Shown here: positions 1 to 6,801 of the stretch, in pieces
Layout: every line of letters starts with the position of its first letter
How positions within the stretch are numbered: the first letter of the stretch is position 1
Assembly (NCBI GenBank): GCA_046732855.1
Contig: JBKPNX010000011.1
Span: 1 to 11,478, forward strand
Reading direction: 5' to 3'
From: JBKPNX01 sp046732855
GTDB taxonomy: Bacteria > Pseudomonadota > Alphaproteobacteria > Geminicoccales > Geminicoccaceae
Length of the DNA stretch: 11,478 nucleotides
Notes under the pieces: generated by a model
The model's input: the letters and a program-made list of their open reading frames with translations, nothing else
Database searches by the model: none
Told to the model about the DNA's origin: nothing
Position numbers and translations under genes: made by a program

Positions 1-2
1 CG

Positions 3-257
3 CGCGCCAACAGCACCGCGGCGAACACGAACACCAGCGATGCGTTCGGCATCTACCGCTGGGGCTGGGGCTTCTCCACCAACCAGGACTTCAACGGCGA
101 CTTCGCCCTGATCCTGTGCTGCGGCGCCTGCTGGACGGGACACATGATCCGGCGGTGGAACGCCGATCCGTTCGGCTTTCTGCGTCCATGGAATGAGGTG
201 CCGGCGCTCATGTGGAGTGCGCCACCCGCCACCCCCCACGACCGACACGGGGCTTGA
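3..257 (+). CDS. 3' end of an unidentified protein, truncated by the left edge
   Basis: Frame 3 is open from the left edge to a TGA at 255-257, giving about 84 residues of a C-terminus whose start lies outside the window. Most codons up to about position 210 end in G or C, and the protein looks globular: it is rich in Trp, Phe and Gly, with segments such as FGIYRWGWGF and DFNGDFALILCCGACW. The competing frames give the Arg/Pro-rich products typical of out-of-frame GC-rich DNA. The stretch FALILCCGACW could be one short membrane segment or a buried strand. The last 15 or so residues (after PALMW) are low in complexity and could be a natural tail or the result of a frameshift. I do not recognise the family and assign no function. 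More than 400 bases separate it from the transporter operon, so it is probably not part of it. Confidence 0.5.
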   Translation, partial: RANSTAANTNTSDAFGIYRWGWGFSTNQDFNGDFALILCCGACWTGHMIRRWNADPFGFLRPWNEVPALMWSAPPATPHDRHGA

Positions 258-629
258 TCACCTTCCTCATGGGGTAGCGTCGGCTCGCCGAGCAGAGTTG
301 GCTGCAATCGTGGCCCCGCGATCTGCGCGGCCACCCGGATGGAACCTCGCCTGCTTCGCCTCCTCTTCTCGCGCGAGCCGAGCATTCACGCCCGAATGAA
401 GGCACTTCATGCTGCCTCGCGGTCCCGCCAGCGGCAGGGTCAACGCCAGCGATTGGCGCGGCGCAGACGAGAGCGGCCGCCTGCTCACAGAGCAAATGTC
501 GCACCGCTGCATCGTTGACGCACCCCGCGGCGGTGAATAGCCTTTCGCGCCGGACGGGCAAAGGTCACTGCACGCGGGCTCGGCTGCTTAGCCTGGTCGA
601 CGGCCTGAATCCAGTCGCTGGTCAAAGCG

Positions 630-655
630 TGAGGCGCAAAAGTGACACCGCCTCA
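630..655. promoter_or_regulatory. Inverted repeat upstream of the first binding-protein gene (candidate operator or leader hairpin)
   Basis: TGAGGCG at 630-636 and CGCCTCA at 649-655 form a perfect 7-base inverted repeat around a 12-base spacer, ending 19 bases before the GTG start at 675. TGAGG recurs at 657-661, overlapping the ribosome binding site, so CCTCA at 651-655 is flanked on both sides by complementary copies. The spacing suits a dimeric repressor such as LacI or GntR type, or a leader hairpin that affects translation. No regulator gene in the window supports either choice, and a 7-base repeat can occur by chance in GC-rich DNA. Confidence 0.35.
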
Positions 656-657
656 GT

Positions 658-667
658 GAGGGGAGGG
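658..667 (+). promoter_or_regulatory. Ribosome binding site for the GTG start at 675
   Basis: GAGGGGAGGG is a strong Shine-Dalgarno-like sequence with a 7-base spacer to GTG at 675. It favours this start over the in-frame ATG at 732, which would remove the charged n-region of the signal peptide. Confidence 0.7.
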
Positions 668-674
668 CTTTTCG

Positions 675-1817
675 GTGGACCCTACGTCGTGTGGGCGTTC
701 TCGTCGTTTCGGTGGGATTTGTGTCCTGACCATGGCGGCGCTCTTCGCCGGCAGCGCCATCGCCGGTCCCCAAGAGGTGAGCGGACCCGGCGTTGACCCG
801 GAATGCTTCGCGCCCCGGGATGGAAGCGTGAAGTATCTGCAATATCCGGCCAAGGAAGGGCCGTTCCGTATCGCCCTCGTCAACGGCTACGTCGGCAACA
901 CCTGGCGCATCCAGATGGTCCAGACGGCCAAGGCGTACGTCGAGGAGCCCGACGTGAAGCCGGATGTGGCAGAGTTCAAAGTGGTCAGCGTCGGCGAGGA
1001 TGTCGCCGCGCAAATCAGCGCGATCGATCAGTTCATCAACGCAGGCTACGACGCGATCGTCGTGATCGCCAACGACTCGACGTCATACGGTCCGGTCATC
1101 GAGCGCGCTGCCGCCGCGGACGTGGTCCTGGTTCCCTTCGACGTGGTCGTCGACTCCGACAAGGTCATCATGGTCAACGAATCCCAGACCGACATCGGAC
1201 GGCTGGCCGGTGAATATCTTCTCAAGCACATCCCCGCCAAGTCGGGCAAGATCATCGAAGTCAGGGGCATTGCCGGAACGTCCGTCGACCAAGATCGTCA
1301 CGACGGCTTCCGTGCCGCGCTGGATGCCGGCGGCACCTGGGAGTACGTGGAGGTGCGCGGCAAGTGGGACGAGGGCATCACGCAGAAGGTTGTGGCGGAT
1401 GCCATCGCGATCCACGGCCACTTCGACGGCGGTTACGTTCAGGATGGCACGCCGGGCCTCGTCCGTGCGCTGATCGAGACCAAGCACGGCTTCGTTCCGG
1501 TCGCCGGACAGGCCGAGAACGGCTTCAAGAAGATGTGCGTCGAGTACAAGGACCAAGGCCTCACCTGCGCTTCTGCCGGTCAGGTGCCTAGCCTGGTGAG
1601 CATCGCCATCAAGGCCGCCATTAGCGCGGCCAAGGGCAATGTCATGCCGCAGTTCATCTCGGTGCCGATTCCCTACAGCGACACGGAAAGCCTCAAGGCG
1701 GGCGTCAACTACTTTCCCGACCTGCCCGACAGCTTTTACACCAACAACGAATTTCCAGCGTGCAACGTGCACATTGGCGCGGAGCAAATCACCACGCAGA
1801 CTGAGGCCAACCAGTAG
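675..1817 (+). CDS. Periplasmic substrate-binding protein of a CUT2-type (sugar/nucleoside) ABC importer
   Basis: 380-residue periplasmic binding protein of the ribose/galactose-binding type (Peripla_BP_4-like fold). The GTG start is supported by the purine-rich site at 658-667. Residues 1-30 look like a Sec signal peptide: GRSRR, a hydrophobic core ending AALFAGSAIA, and a likely cut after Ala30. The mature protein opens its first lobe at FRIALVNGYVGNTW (64-77), then shows the QISAIDQFINAGYDAIVVIA strand-helix unit (113-132) and the second-lobe segment GTSVDQDRHDGFRAAL (201-216), all typical of this family. Four cysteines remain after cleavage (44, 288, 298, 363) and could form disulfides. 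It should deliver its ligand to the ATPase and two permeases immediately downstream. Family members bind pentoses, hexoses, polyols, autoinducer-2 or nucleosides, so sequence alone does not give the ligand. Hydantoinase-type enzymes further along suggest a ureide or nucleobase-related ligand, which is inference. Confidence 0.88.
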   Translation: MDPTSCGRSRRFGGICVLTMAALFAGSAIAGPQEVSGPGVDPECFAPRDGSVKYLQYPAKEGPFRIALVNGYVGNTWRIQMVQTAKAYVEEPDVKPDVAEFKVVSVGEDVAAQISAIDQFINAGYDAIVVIANDSTSYGPVIERAAAADVVLVPFDVVVDSDKVIMVNESQTDIGRLAGEYLLKHIPAKSGKIIEVRGIAGTSVDQDRHDGFRAALDAGGTWEYVEVRGKWDEGITQKVVADAIAIHGHFDGGYVQDGTPGLVRALIETKHGFVPVAGQAENGFKKMCVEYKDQGLTCASAGQVPSLVSIAIKAAISAAKGNVMPQFISVPIPYSDTESLKAGVNYFPDLPDSFYTNNEFPACNVHIGAEQITTQTEANQ

Positions 1818-1836
1818 GCCGCTCGAGGAGCAGACG

Positions 1837-1868
1837 AAGGCCGCCGGCTGAACCCCGGCGGCTTTCCT
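1837..1868 (+). terminator. Hairpin between binding-protein and ATPase genes (attenuator or mRNA-stabilising stem)
   Basis: Positions 1837-1847 pair with 1855-1865 in an 11-base-pair stem, 7-base loop CTGAACC. The core is GCCGCCGG against CCGGCGGC, extended by one G-U and two A-U pairs. A short pyrimidine run (TTTCCTC) follows from 1863. The stem lies 20 bases after the binding-protein stop and just before the ATPase start. The U tract is too short for a strong intrinsic terminator. A partial terminator, or a 3' stem protecting the upstream mRNA, would fit the common pattern in which binding proteins are made in excess of their membrane partners. Confidence 0.55.
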
Positions 1869-1894
1869 CGCAAGGTGTGCCCACGAATGGCCCG

Positions 1895-3445
1895 ATGATG
1901 CACGCGAAGCGCTCGGTCCCGTTCTGGCGCATGGAGCGCATCAGCAAGCACTACGGGGGAGTGAGGGCGCTCGAGAATGTCGGACTGGCGGTCGAGCGCG
2001 GCAGGATTCATGCGGTGCTCGGTGAGAATGGCGCTGGCAAGTCGACCCTGATCAAGATCATGAGCGGCGTGATCCAACCCGACTCGGGGACCATGGAGCT
2101 CGAGAGCGGGCCGGTCCGCTTCGAGGATCCGGCGGCTGCCATGCGCGCCGGCGTCGTCGCGATCTTTCAGGAACTGTCGCTTATCCCCGATCTCTCGGTC
2201 GCGGAGAACATCTGCGCACCCGAACCGCCGCGTCGGTTCGGGCTGATCGATCGGCGTGCCCAGCGCCGCCGCGCCGAAGGTCTGCTCGAGCGGGTCCACT
2301 GCGGGGACCTCCATCCCAACGAGATCGTGCGCAACCTTCCCCTATCGCGCCGGCAGATGATCGAAATCGCGCGGGCGCTCGGACGGGCGCCCAAGCTCCT
2401 GATTCTCGATGAGGCGACCTCCGCGCTCACGGCGGCGGACGTCGAACGCATCTTCGCGATCCTCGACCGTCTTCGTAGCGAGGGACTCGCGATCGTGTAC
2501 ATCTCCCATCGCATGCGCGAGATCATGGCGCTTGCCGACGACTGTTCAGTCTTCCGCAACGGCCGGCACGTGGAGACTTTCTCCAAAGGCAGCAAGAGCG
2601 GCGACGAGATCGTCAAGCTGATGATCGGCCGCGATTACAAGGACGTTTATCCTGACAAGTCAGCGCCTGACTCCGCACAGGCTCCGATCCTCGAGGTCAA
2701 AAACCTGAACTGGGGCACCCGTCTCGCAGGGATCAACCTTCACGTGCGCAAGGGCGAGATCGTCGGCCTCGGCGGGCTGGACGGACAAGGACAACGCGAG
2801 CTTCTGCTCGCGCTTTTCGGTGTCCTTCGCGGGGTCGCCGCCGAGATCAAGATCGGAGGGAAACCGCATCGGATCAACAGCCCGCGCGATGCAAAGCGCC
2901 GATCCGTCGGCATGGCGCTGATCCCCGAGGATCGCCAGAGCGAGGGTCTCGTGCTGCCGCTCTCGGTGGGCGACAACATCTCGCTTGCTGCCGTCAACCG
3001 CTTCGCCCGCAGTGGCTTCATCAGCGCCCGCGCCGAATCGGCAGCCGTCGATAACGCGTTCCGGACGCTTTCGATCCATGCCCAGGGTGTTGATGTCCCG
3101 GTCGCTACCTTGTCCGGCGGCAACCAGCAGAAGGTCGTGATCGCAAAGTGGCTGCTGACCGACGCGAGCCTGATCCTGCTGAATGATCCGACCCGGGGCA
3201 TCGACGTTGGCACCAAGCAGGAGATCTATAGGCTCCTGCGAGCGTTGGCGGGCTCCGGGAAGGGGATCCTGTTCTACAGCACCGACTACGCCGAGCTCAT
3301 AGGCTGCTGCGACCGGGTCGTGATCATGTATGAGGGCCGGATCGTCCGCGAACTCGCCGACGAGACGCTGAGCGAGCAGAAGATCCTCACGGCAGCACTC
3401 AATATGCCTGACGAGGAAGTGGCGGCGCGGGAGACGCCCCGGTGA
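1895..3445 (+). CDS. CUT2-type ABC importer ATPase with two nucleotide-binding domains (RbsA/MglA family)
   Basis: About 516 residues with two fused ABC domains, powering import with the adjacent permeases. The start is uncertain: GTG 1877, ATG 1895, 1898 and 1931 are in frame and none has a good ribosome binding site; 1895 leaves a normal-length N-terminus. Counting from GTG 1877, domain 1 has an intact Walker A GENGAGKST (49-57), Q-loop Gln98, Walker B LLILDEA (174-180) and the H-loop in ISHR (209-212). Its signature region reads LPLSRRQ (154-160), unlike the usual LSxGQ. Domain 2 has no Walker A lysine (GLGGLDGQGQ, 297-306), an altered Walker B LILLNDPTRG (432-441) and STDY where the H-loop His would lie, but an intact signature LSGGNQQ (412-418). 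The intact motifs would thus pair into one competent ATP site and the altered ones into one degenerate site. The final TGA overlaps the next start (GTGA, 3442-3445). Confidence 0.9.
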   Translation: MMHAKRSVPFWRMERISKHYGGVRALENVGLAVERGRIHAVLGENGAGKSTLIKIMSGVIQPDSGTMELESGPVRFEDPAAAMRAGVVAIFQELSLIPDLSVAENICAPEPPRRFGLIDRRAQRRRAEGLLERVHCGDLHPNEIVRNLPLSRRQMIEIARALGRAPKLLILDEATSALTAADVERIFAILDRLRSEGLAIVYISHRMREIMALADDCSVFRNGRHVETFSKGSKSGDEIVKLMIGRDYKDVYPDKSAPDSAQAPILEVKNLNWGTRLAGINLHVRKGEIVGLGGLDGQGQRELLLALFGVLRGVAAEIKIGGKPHRINSPRDAKRRSVGMALIPEDRQSEGLVLPLSVGDNISLAAVNRFARSGFISARAESAAVDNAFRTLSIHAQGVDVPVATLSGGNQQKVVIAKWLLTDASLILLNDPTRGIDVGTKQEIYRLLRALAGSGKGILFYSTDYAELIGCCDRVVIMYEGRIVRELADETLSEQKILTAALNMPDEEVAARETPR

Positions 3446-4431
3446 CGGGAATGCGCCTCTGGTTGACGCGCAACAACGGTGTCCTTTTTGCCCTCGTCCT
3501 GTTCATTGCCATGTTCTCAGTCTACGTCGTCAAGAACGGCGTCGGGCTGAAGGTCGGCCTGGTGACCGCCGTCGCCAACAAGGGCGTGCTGCTTGCGCTG
3601 GTGGCAATGGCGCAGACCTTGCCGGTTCTCACGTCCGGCCTCGATCTCTCGGTTGGCATGGTTTTCGTTCTGACCAACTGCATCGCTTCAGCCCTGTTGA
3701 GCGGCCCGCCGTGGCTGATCGCACTCGGAATCGTAGCCGTTCTCCTGAGTGGCGCCGCTTGCGGGGCGATCAACGGGGCGCTGGTCGTCTATGGCCGGCT
3801 GCAACCCATCATCGCCACCCTCGCGACCAGCGCCGTGTATTACGGTCTGGCATTGATCATTCGCCCGGTACCCGGCGGGTCTGTCGACCCAGCGTTCGCG
3901 CGGGCGCTGACGAGCCAGATTTTCGGCGTCATTCCGACGACGCTCGTCATCCTGCTGGCAGTCGTGCTCGTCGTGTGGGTGCCGTTCCAGCTGTCGATGA
4001 CCGGACGTGGCTGCTACGCGATAGGGTCCTCGGCGTCTGCCGCGTACATGACGGGCATTGCCGTGCGACGCTCGAAACTTGCTGCATATACGCTAGCCGG
4101 GCTCCTTGCCTCAATCGGCGGCCTGCTCCTAAGCGCGATGACGCTCTCCGGCGATGCGAGCGCGGCCAGCGGCGGCGCGTACACCTTAAGCTCCATCGCT
4201 GCGGTGGTGATCGGCGGCACGTCGCTGATGGGCGGTGTGGGAGGCGCAATCGGTTCGATCTTCGGCGCTTTCGTGTTGCGGGGGGTCAGTGATCTGCTCT
4301 TCGTTTTTGACATCCAACCGCTCGTTCAGCCCTTCATACAGGGACTTATCCTGCTCGGCGCGGTCAGCCTGGGGGCGATACGCGTCTTGCGCGCGCCGAA
4401 CCGCCTCGAATTCCTCGGCGTCGGTCGATGA
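3442..4431 (+). CDS. CUT2-type ABC importer permease, first subunit (RbsC-like)
   Basis: 329-residue, strongly hydrophobic inner-membrane protein of the branched-chain/ribose permease family (BPD_transp_2), with about eight to ten membrane segments by eye. Family hallmarks are LTSGLDLSVGMVF (about residues 63-75) and, near the C-terminus, AAVVIGGTSLMGGVGGAIGS, the usual cytoplasmic coupling region of CUT2 permeases. The GTG start at 3442 overlaps the ATPase stop (GTGA) and has GGGAG at 3429-3433, 8 bases upstream. An in-frame ATG at 3451 is an alternative that drops three residues. It differs clearly in sequence from the permease that follows, so the channel is probably a heterodimer. Substrate specificity cannot be read from the sequence. 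Confidence 0.9.
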   Translation: MTGMRLWLTRNNGVLFALVLFIAMFSVYVVKNGVGLKVGLVTAVANKGVLLALVAMAQTLPVLTSGLDLSVGMVFVLTNCIASALLSGPPWLIALGIVAVLLSGAACGAINGALVVYGRLQPIIATLATSAVYYGLALIIRPVPGGSVDPAFARALTSQIFGVIPTTLVILLAVVLVVWVPFQLSMTGRGCYAIGSSASAAYMTGIAVRRSKLAAYTLAGLLASIGGLLLSAMTLSGDASAASGGAYTLSSIAAVVIGGTSLMGGVGGAIGSIFGAFVLRGVSDLLFVFDIQPLVQPFIQGLILLGAVSLGAIRVLRAPNRLEFLGVGR

Positions 4432-5381
4432 CGCGGGTTCCAGGCCGCCTGGATCGCCCGGTCCTCATCGCATTCGGCTTCATCGTCGTCCTGCTGGTTC
4501 TTGGCGCGATGTACAATCGGCAGTTCCTGTCGGGCTTGTACCTCCTCCAGCAACTGCGGGTGGCCTCCTTCCTCGGGATCATCGCCACCGGACTAATGTT
4601 GGTCATCCTGCTTGGGCAGATCGACCTGTCGATTCCGTGGGTCGTCACCATCGGCGGGCTCGCAGCCACCGCGGTCGCCGGCTGGTGGGGCCCGTCGTGG
4701 ACCGCGCTCGGGGTGCCGGTTGCTCTTGCTTGCGGCGCTCTGGTGGGCTTGGCCAACGGGCTTGGCGTCGCCGTCCTACGGATTCCCTCGATGGTCTTCA
4801 CGCTGGGGATGAACGCCGTCGTTCAAGGCTTGGTGGTGATGTACACCGGCGGTCACGCCCCTCCCGACCAGGCGACCCCGATCCTGAAATGGCTCGCCGT
4901 GCGCGACACTCTCAACGTGCCCCACGCCGTAATCGTCTGGGCGGCGGCCGGTGTGCTGCTCATCCTGGCGCTGAACCGGACGCCGTTCGGCCGCTACGTC
5001 TATGCCATCGGCAACAGCGAGCGGGTGACCTATCTCTCGGGTATCAGCACCCGCGCGGTCCTGATCGCGGCCTTCGTGGCGAGCGGGGCATGCTCCGCGT
5101 TCGCCGGCGCGATGCTGGCCGGCTACGCCGGCAAGGCCTACCAGGCGATGGGCGATCCCTACCTGCTTCCGGCGATCGCAGCCGTGGTTCTCGGAGGGAC
5201 CAGCATCCTGGGCGGACAGGGCACGTATCTCGGCACCGTCGCCGGCGTGATCCTGATCACCCTGCTCGAGAGCATCCTGTCGGTCGTCCAGATCCCCGAC
5301 GCGGCGCGCCAGATCATCTACGGTGCGATGATCATCGTGATGATGCTGGTCTACGGCCGCGATCGGCGTGCTGACGCCTAG
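4428..5381 (+). CDS. CUT2-type ABC importer permease, second subunit (RbsC-like)
   Basis: 317-residue polytopic membrane protein of the same family as its upstream neighbour but only distantly similar. It keeps the same landmarks: GLMLVILLGQIDLSIPWVV, a loop containing IPSMVFTLGMNAVVQGL, and AAVVLGGTSILGGQGTYLG before the last membrane segments. The start ATG at 4428 overlaps the upstream TGA (ATGA, 4428-4431). No clear ribosome binding site precedes it, so translation is probably coupled to the first permease. The gene stops at TAG 5379-5381, 19 bases before the amidohydrolase start, so the importer and the enzymes are probably on one transcript. Confidence 0.9.
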   Translation: MTRVPGRLDRPVLIAFGFIVVLLVLGAMYNRQFLSGLYLLQQLRVASFLGIIATGLMLVILLGQIDLSIPWVVTIGGLAATAVAGWWGPSWTALGVPVALACGALVGLANGLGVAVLRIPSMVFTLGMNAVVQGLVVMYTGGHAPPDQATPILKWLAVRDTLNVPHAVIVWAAAGVLLILALNRTPFGRYVYAIGNSERVTYLSGISTRAVLIAAFVASGACSAFAGAMLAGYAGKAYQAMGDPYLLPAIAAVVLGGTSILGGQGTYLGTVAGVILITLLESILSVVQIPDAARQIIYGAMIIVMMLVYGRDRRADA

Positions 5382-5390
5382 CTGCCATGC

Positions 5391-5395
5391 GGAGG
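5391..5395 (+). promoter_or_regulatory. Ribosome binding site fixing the amidohydrolase start at 5401
   Basis: GGAGG lies 5 bases before ATG 5401. It decides against the in-frame GTG at 5368, which lies inside the permease gene and would add 11 residues ahead of the usual family N-terminus. Confidence 0.75.
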
Positions 5396-5400
5396 CCCTC

Positions 5401-6801
5401 ATGCTCGACCTTTTGATCCAGGGCGGTACCGTCGTCTCCCCCGAAGCGAGCGAGCCATTCGACATCGGGGTCAAGGACGGCCGCATCGTGGTCTTCGCAG
5501 CACCGCGGTCGCTCGATCTAGAGGCGGCGCGCGTGATCGACGCACGCGGGAAGTATGTCGTTCCCGGCGGGATCGATGCGCACGTGCATTTCAACGTGAG
5601 CCTTAGCCCGGCGATGACCGCCCAGTCGGCGACTCATGGCGCCCGCGCCGCCGCATTCGGCGGGACCACGACCTTCATCGATTTTGCGCTGCAACGTGGG
5701 GGCAACAGCTTGGTCGCCGCGATTGAGGAGAAGCAGCGCGAGATCGCCGCCGACCGGCCGGCGGTGGACTACGCGCTGCACGCGATGATCACCGACAACT
5801 CGAGCTTCGAGGTGCTCGACGAAATTCCCGACGCGATCTCCGGTGGCATCTCGTCGTTCAAGATGTTCACGACCTTTTCGGGCTCCGAAGCCACCGGCTC
5901 GCTGTTCAACGACGACGGCAGGATCTGGGGTGTGATGCAACAGACCGCGAAGCACGGCGGCATCGCCATGGTCCATTGCGAGGACGACTGCATCATCGAC
6001 TACTGCGTGCACAAGCTCGATCGCGAAGGCCGCGCCCAGGCGAGGCACATCCACGAGGCGCGTCCAAACTTGTGCGAGGAGGCGGCGATAATGCGCATGC
6101 TGCTGCTGGCGCGGCGCTCCGGCTCGCCGCTCTACATCGTGCATGTCTCGAGCATCGAGGGGGTCGAGGCAATCGCCGAGGCGCGCGGCAAGCGCCTGCC
6201 GGTCTACGGCGAGTCGCTGCACAACTATCTCGCCTTCTGCGACGAGGACTACGCCAAACCAGACAGCATGATCTACCATAACTACCCGGCGCTGAAGTCG
6301 GCCAAGGACCGCGCCGCGCTGTGGGAGGCGCTGCGCACGGGCGTGCTAGACGTCACCAGCTCCGACGACTTCACGGTTCCCTTCGCCCAGAAGATCGCCG
6401 GCGAGCGCGTCGACAACGCGACGGGCGGCCACAACGGCATCGAGACGCGCATGGCGTATCTGTTCTCCGAAGGCGTCAAGAAGGGCCGGCTCAGCATCAA
6501 CCGATATGTCGACGTGTCGGCGACCGCGGTAGCCAAGCTGTTCGGCATCTATCCGCGCAAGGGAATCATCGCGATCGGCAGCGACGCCGACATCGTGATC
6601 ATCGACCCGGACCTCAAACGAAAGGTGACGCTCGCCGACTTGCACTCGGACTGCGACTACAGCATCTGGGACGGCTGGGAGTTCGAGGGCTTACCGGCGA
6701 TGACCATGGTGCGCGGCCATGTCCTGATGGAGAACGGCGCGTGGACCGGTCCCGAAGGCATCGGCCAGTTTGTTCCCGCCCGCGCGGTCTCGGAGCCATG
6801 A
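5401..6801 (+). CDS. Dihydropyrimidinase / D-hydantoinase-type cyclic amidohydrolase with a divergent active site
   Basis: 466-residue cytoplasmic TIM-barrel amidohydrolase, usual length for hydantoinases and dihydropyrimidinases, which open the ring of cyclic ureides to N-carbamoyl acids. The N-terminus LLIQGGTVVSPEASEPFDIGV is the expected small beta-sandwich. Metal-site residues are visible: His61 and His63 in GGIDAHVHF, carboxylated Lys154 in SSFKMF, His192 in MVHCED, His248 in IVHVSS and Asp322 in TSSDDF. The NGIETR motif (345-350) is conserved. Three positions differ from the well-studied enzymes: the usual Tyr five residues after the carboxylated Lys is Phe159; the usual SDH or TDH is Ser321-Asp322-Asp323; and the SPPLR substrate loop reads YPALK (295-299). 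The metal centre thus looks intact while the substrate pocket is altered. It probably hydrolyses a cyclic amide or ureide; dihydropyrimidine or simple hydantoin as substrate is not secured. The TGA overlaps the next gene (ATGA, 6798-6801). Confidence 0.87.
   Translation: MLDLLIQGGTVVSPEASEPFDIGVKDGRIVVFAAPRSLDLEAARVIDARGKYVVPGGIDAHVHFNVSLSPAMTAQSATHGARAAAFGGTTTFIDFALQRGGNSLVAAIEEKQREIAADRPAVDYALHAMITDNSSFEVLDEIPDAISGGISSFKMFTTFSGSEATGSLFNDDGRIWGVMQQTAKHGGIAMVHCEDDCIIDYCVHKLDREGRAQARHIHEARPNLCEEAAIMRMLLLARRSGSPLYIVHVSSIEGVEAIAEARGKRLPVYGESLHNYLAFCDEDYAKPDSMIYHNYPALKSAKDRAALWEALRTGVLDVTSSDDFTVPFAQKIAGERVDNATGGHNGIETRMAYLFSEGVKKGRLSINRYVDVSATAVAKLFGIYPRKGIIAIGSDADIVIIDPDLKRKVTLADLHSDCDYSIWDGWEFEGLPAMTMVRGHVLMENGAWTGPEGIGQFVPARAVSEP

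Larger units (their letters stand above)
258..674. other. Intergenic region upstream of the transporter operon; no gene supported
   Basis: No reading frame on either strand in these 417 bases has convincing protein character. The open frames on both strands translate to Arg/Ser/Pro-rich sequence without domain motifs. The region probably carries the promoter of the downstream operon. A possible sigma-70-like pair is TTGACG at 515-520 and, 17 bases on, TAGCCT at 538-543, but the second element matches the consensus poorly. The clear signals lie at the 3' end: an inverted repeat at 630-655 and a purine-rich ribosome binding site at 658-667. I see no divergently transcribed regulator. Confidence 0.5.

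Noticed and set aside
515..543. Possible sigma-70 promoter TTGACG / TAGCCT with a 17-base spacer
   Set aside because: The -35 match is good but the -10 element matches only three of six consensus bases, and such pairs are common by chance over 400 bases. It is mentioned under the intergenic region but not called as a promoter.
208..561. Minus-strand open frame that might encode a small divergent regulator upstream of the operon
   Set aside because: The product is rich in Arg, Ala and Gly with no helix-turn-helix pattern or domain motif, and overlaps another minus-strand frame (53-385) of the same character. Its 3' part is antisense to the more convincing plus-strand C-terminus at 3-257.
1083..1787. 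Long minus-strand open frame antisense to the first binding-protein gene
   Set aside because: It mirrors a strongly supported gene in GC-rich DNA, where antisense frames stay open by codon bias. The translation shows no recognisable fold.
4235..5374. Long plus-strand open frame of 379 residues
   Set aside because: It overlaps both permease genes in another frame and reads as Arg/Pro/Gly-rich low-complexity sequence. The permease frames have clear family motifs and hydrophobic segments.
6321..6797. Upstream in-frame extension of the alpha/beta hydrolase to 423 residues
   Set aside because: The extra residues are out-of-frame translation of the amidohydrolase gene and are Arg-rich. The hydrolase fold begins at the ATG overlapping the amidohydrolase stop.
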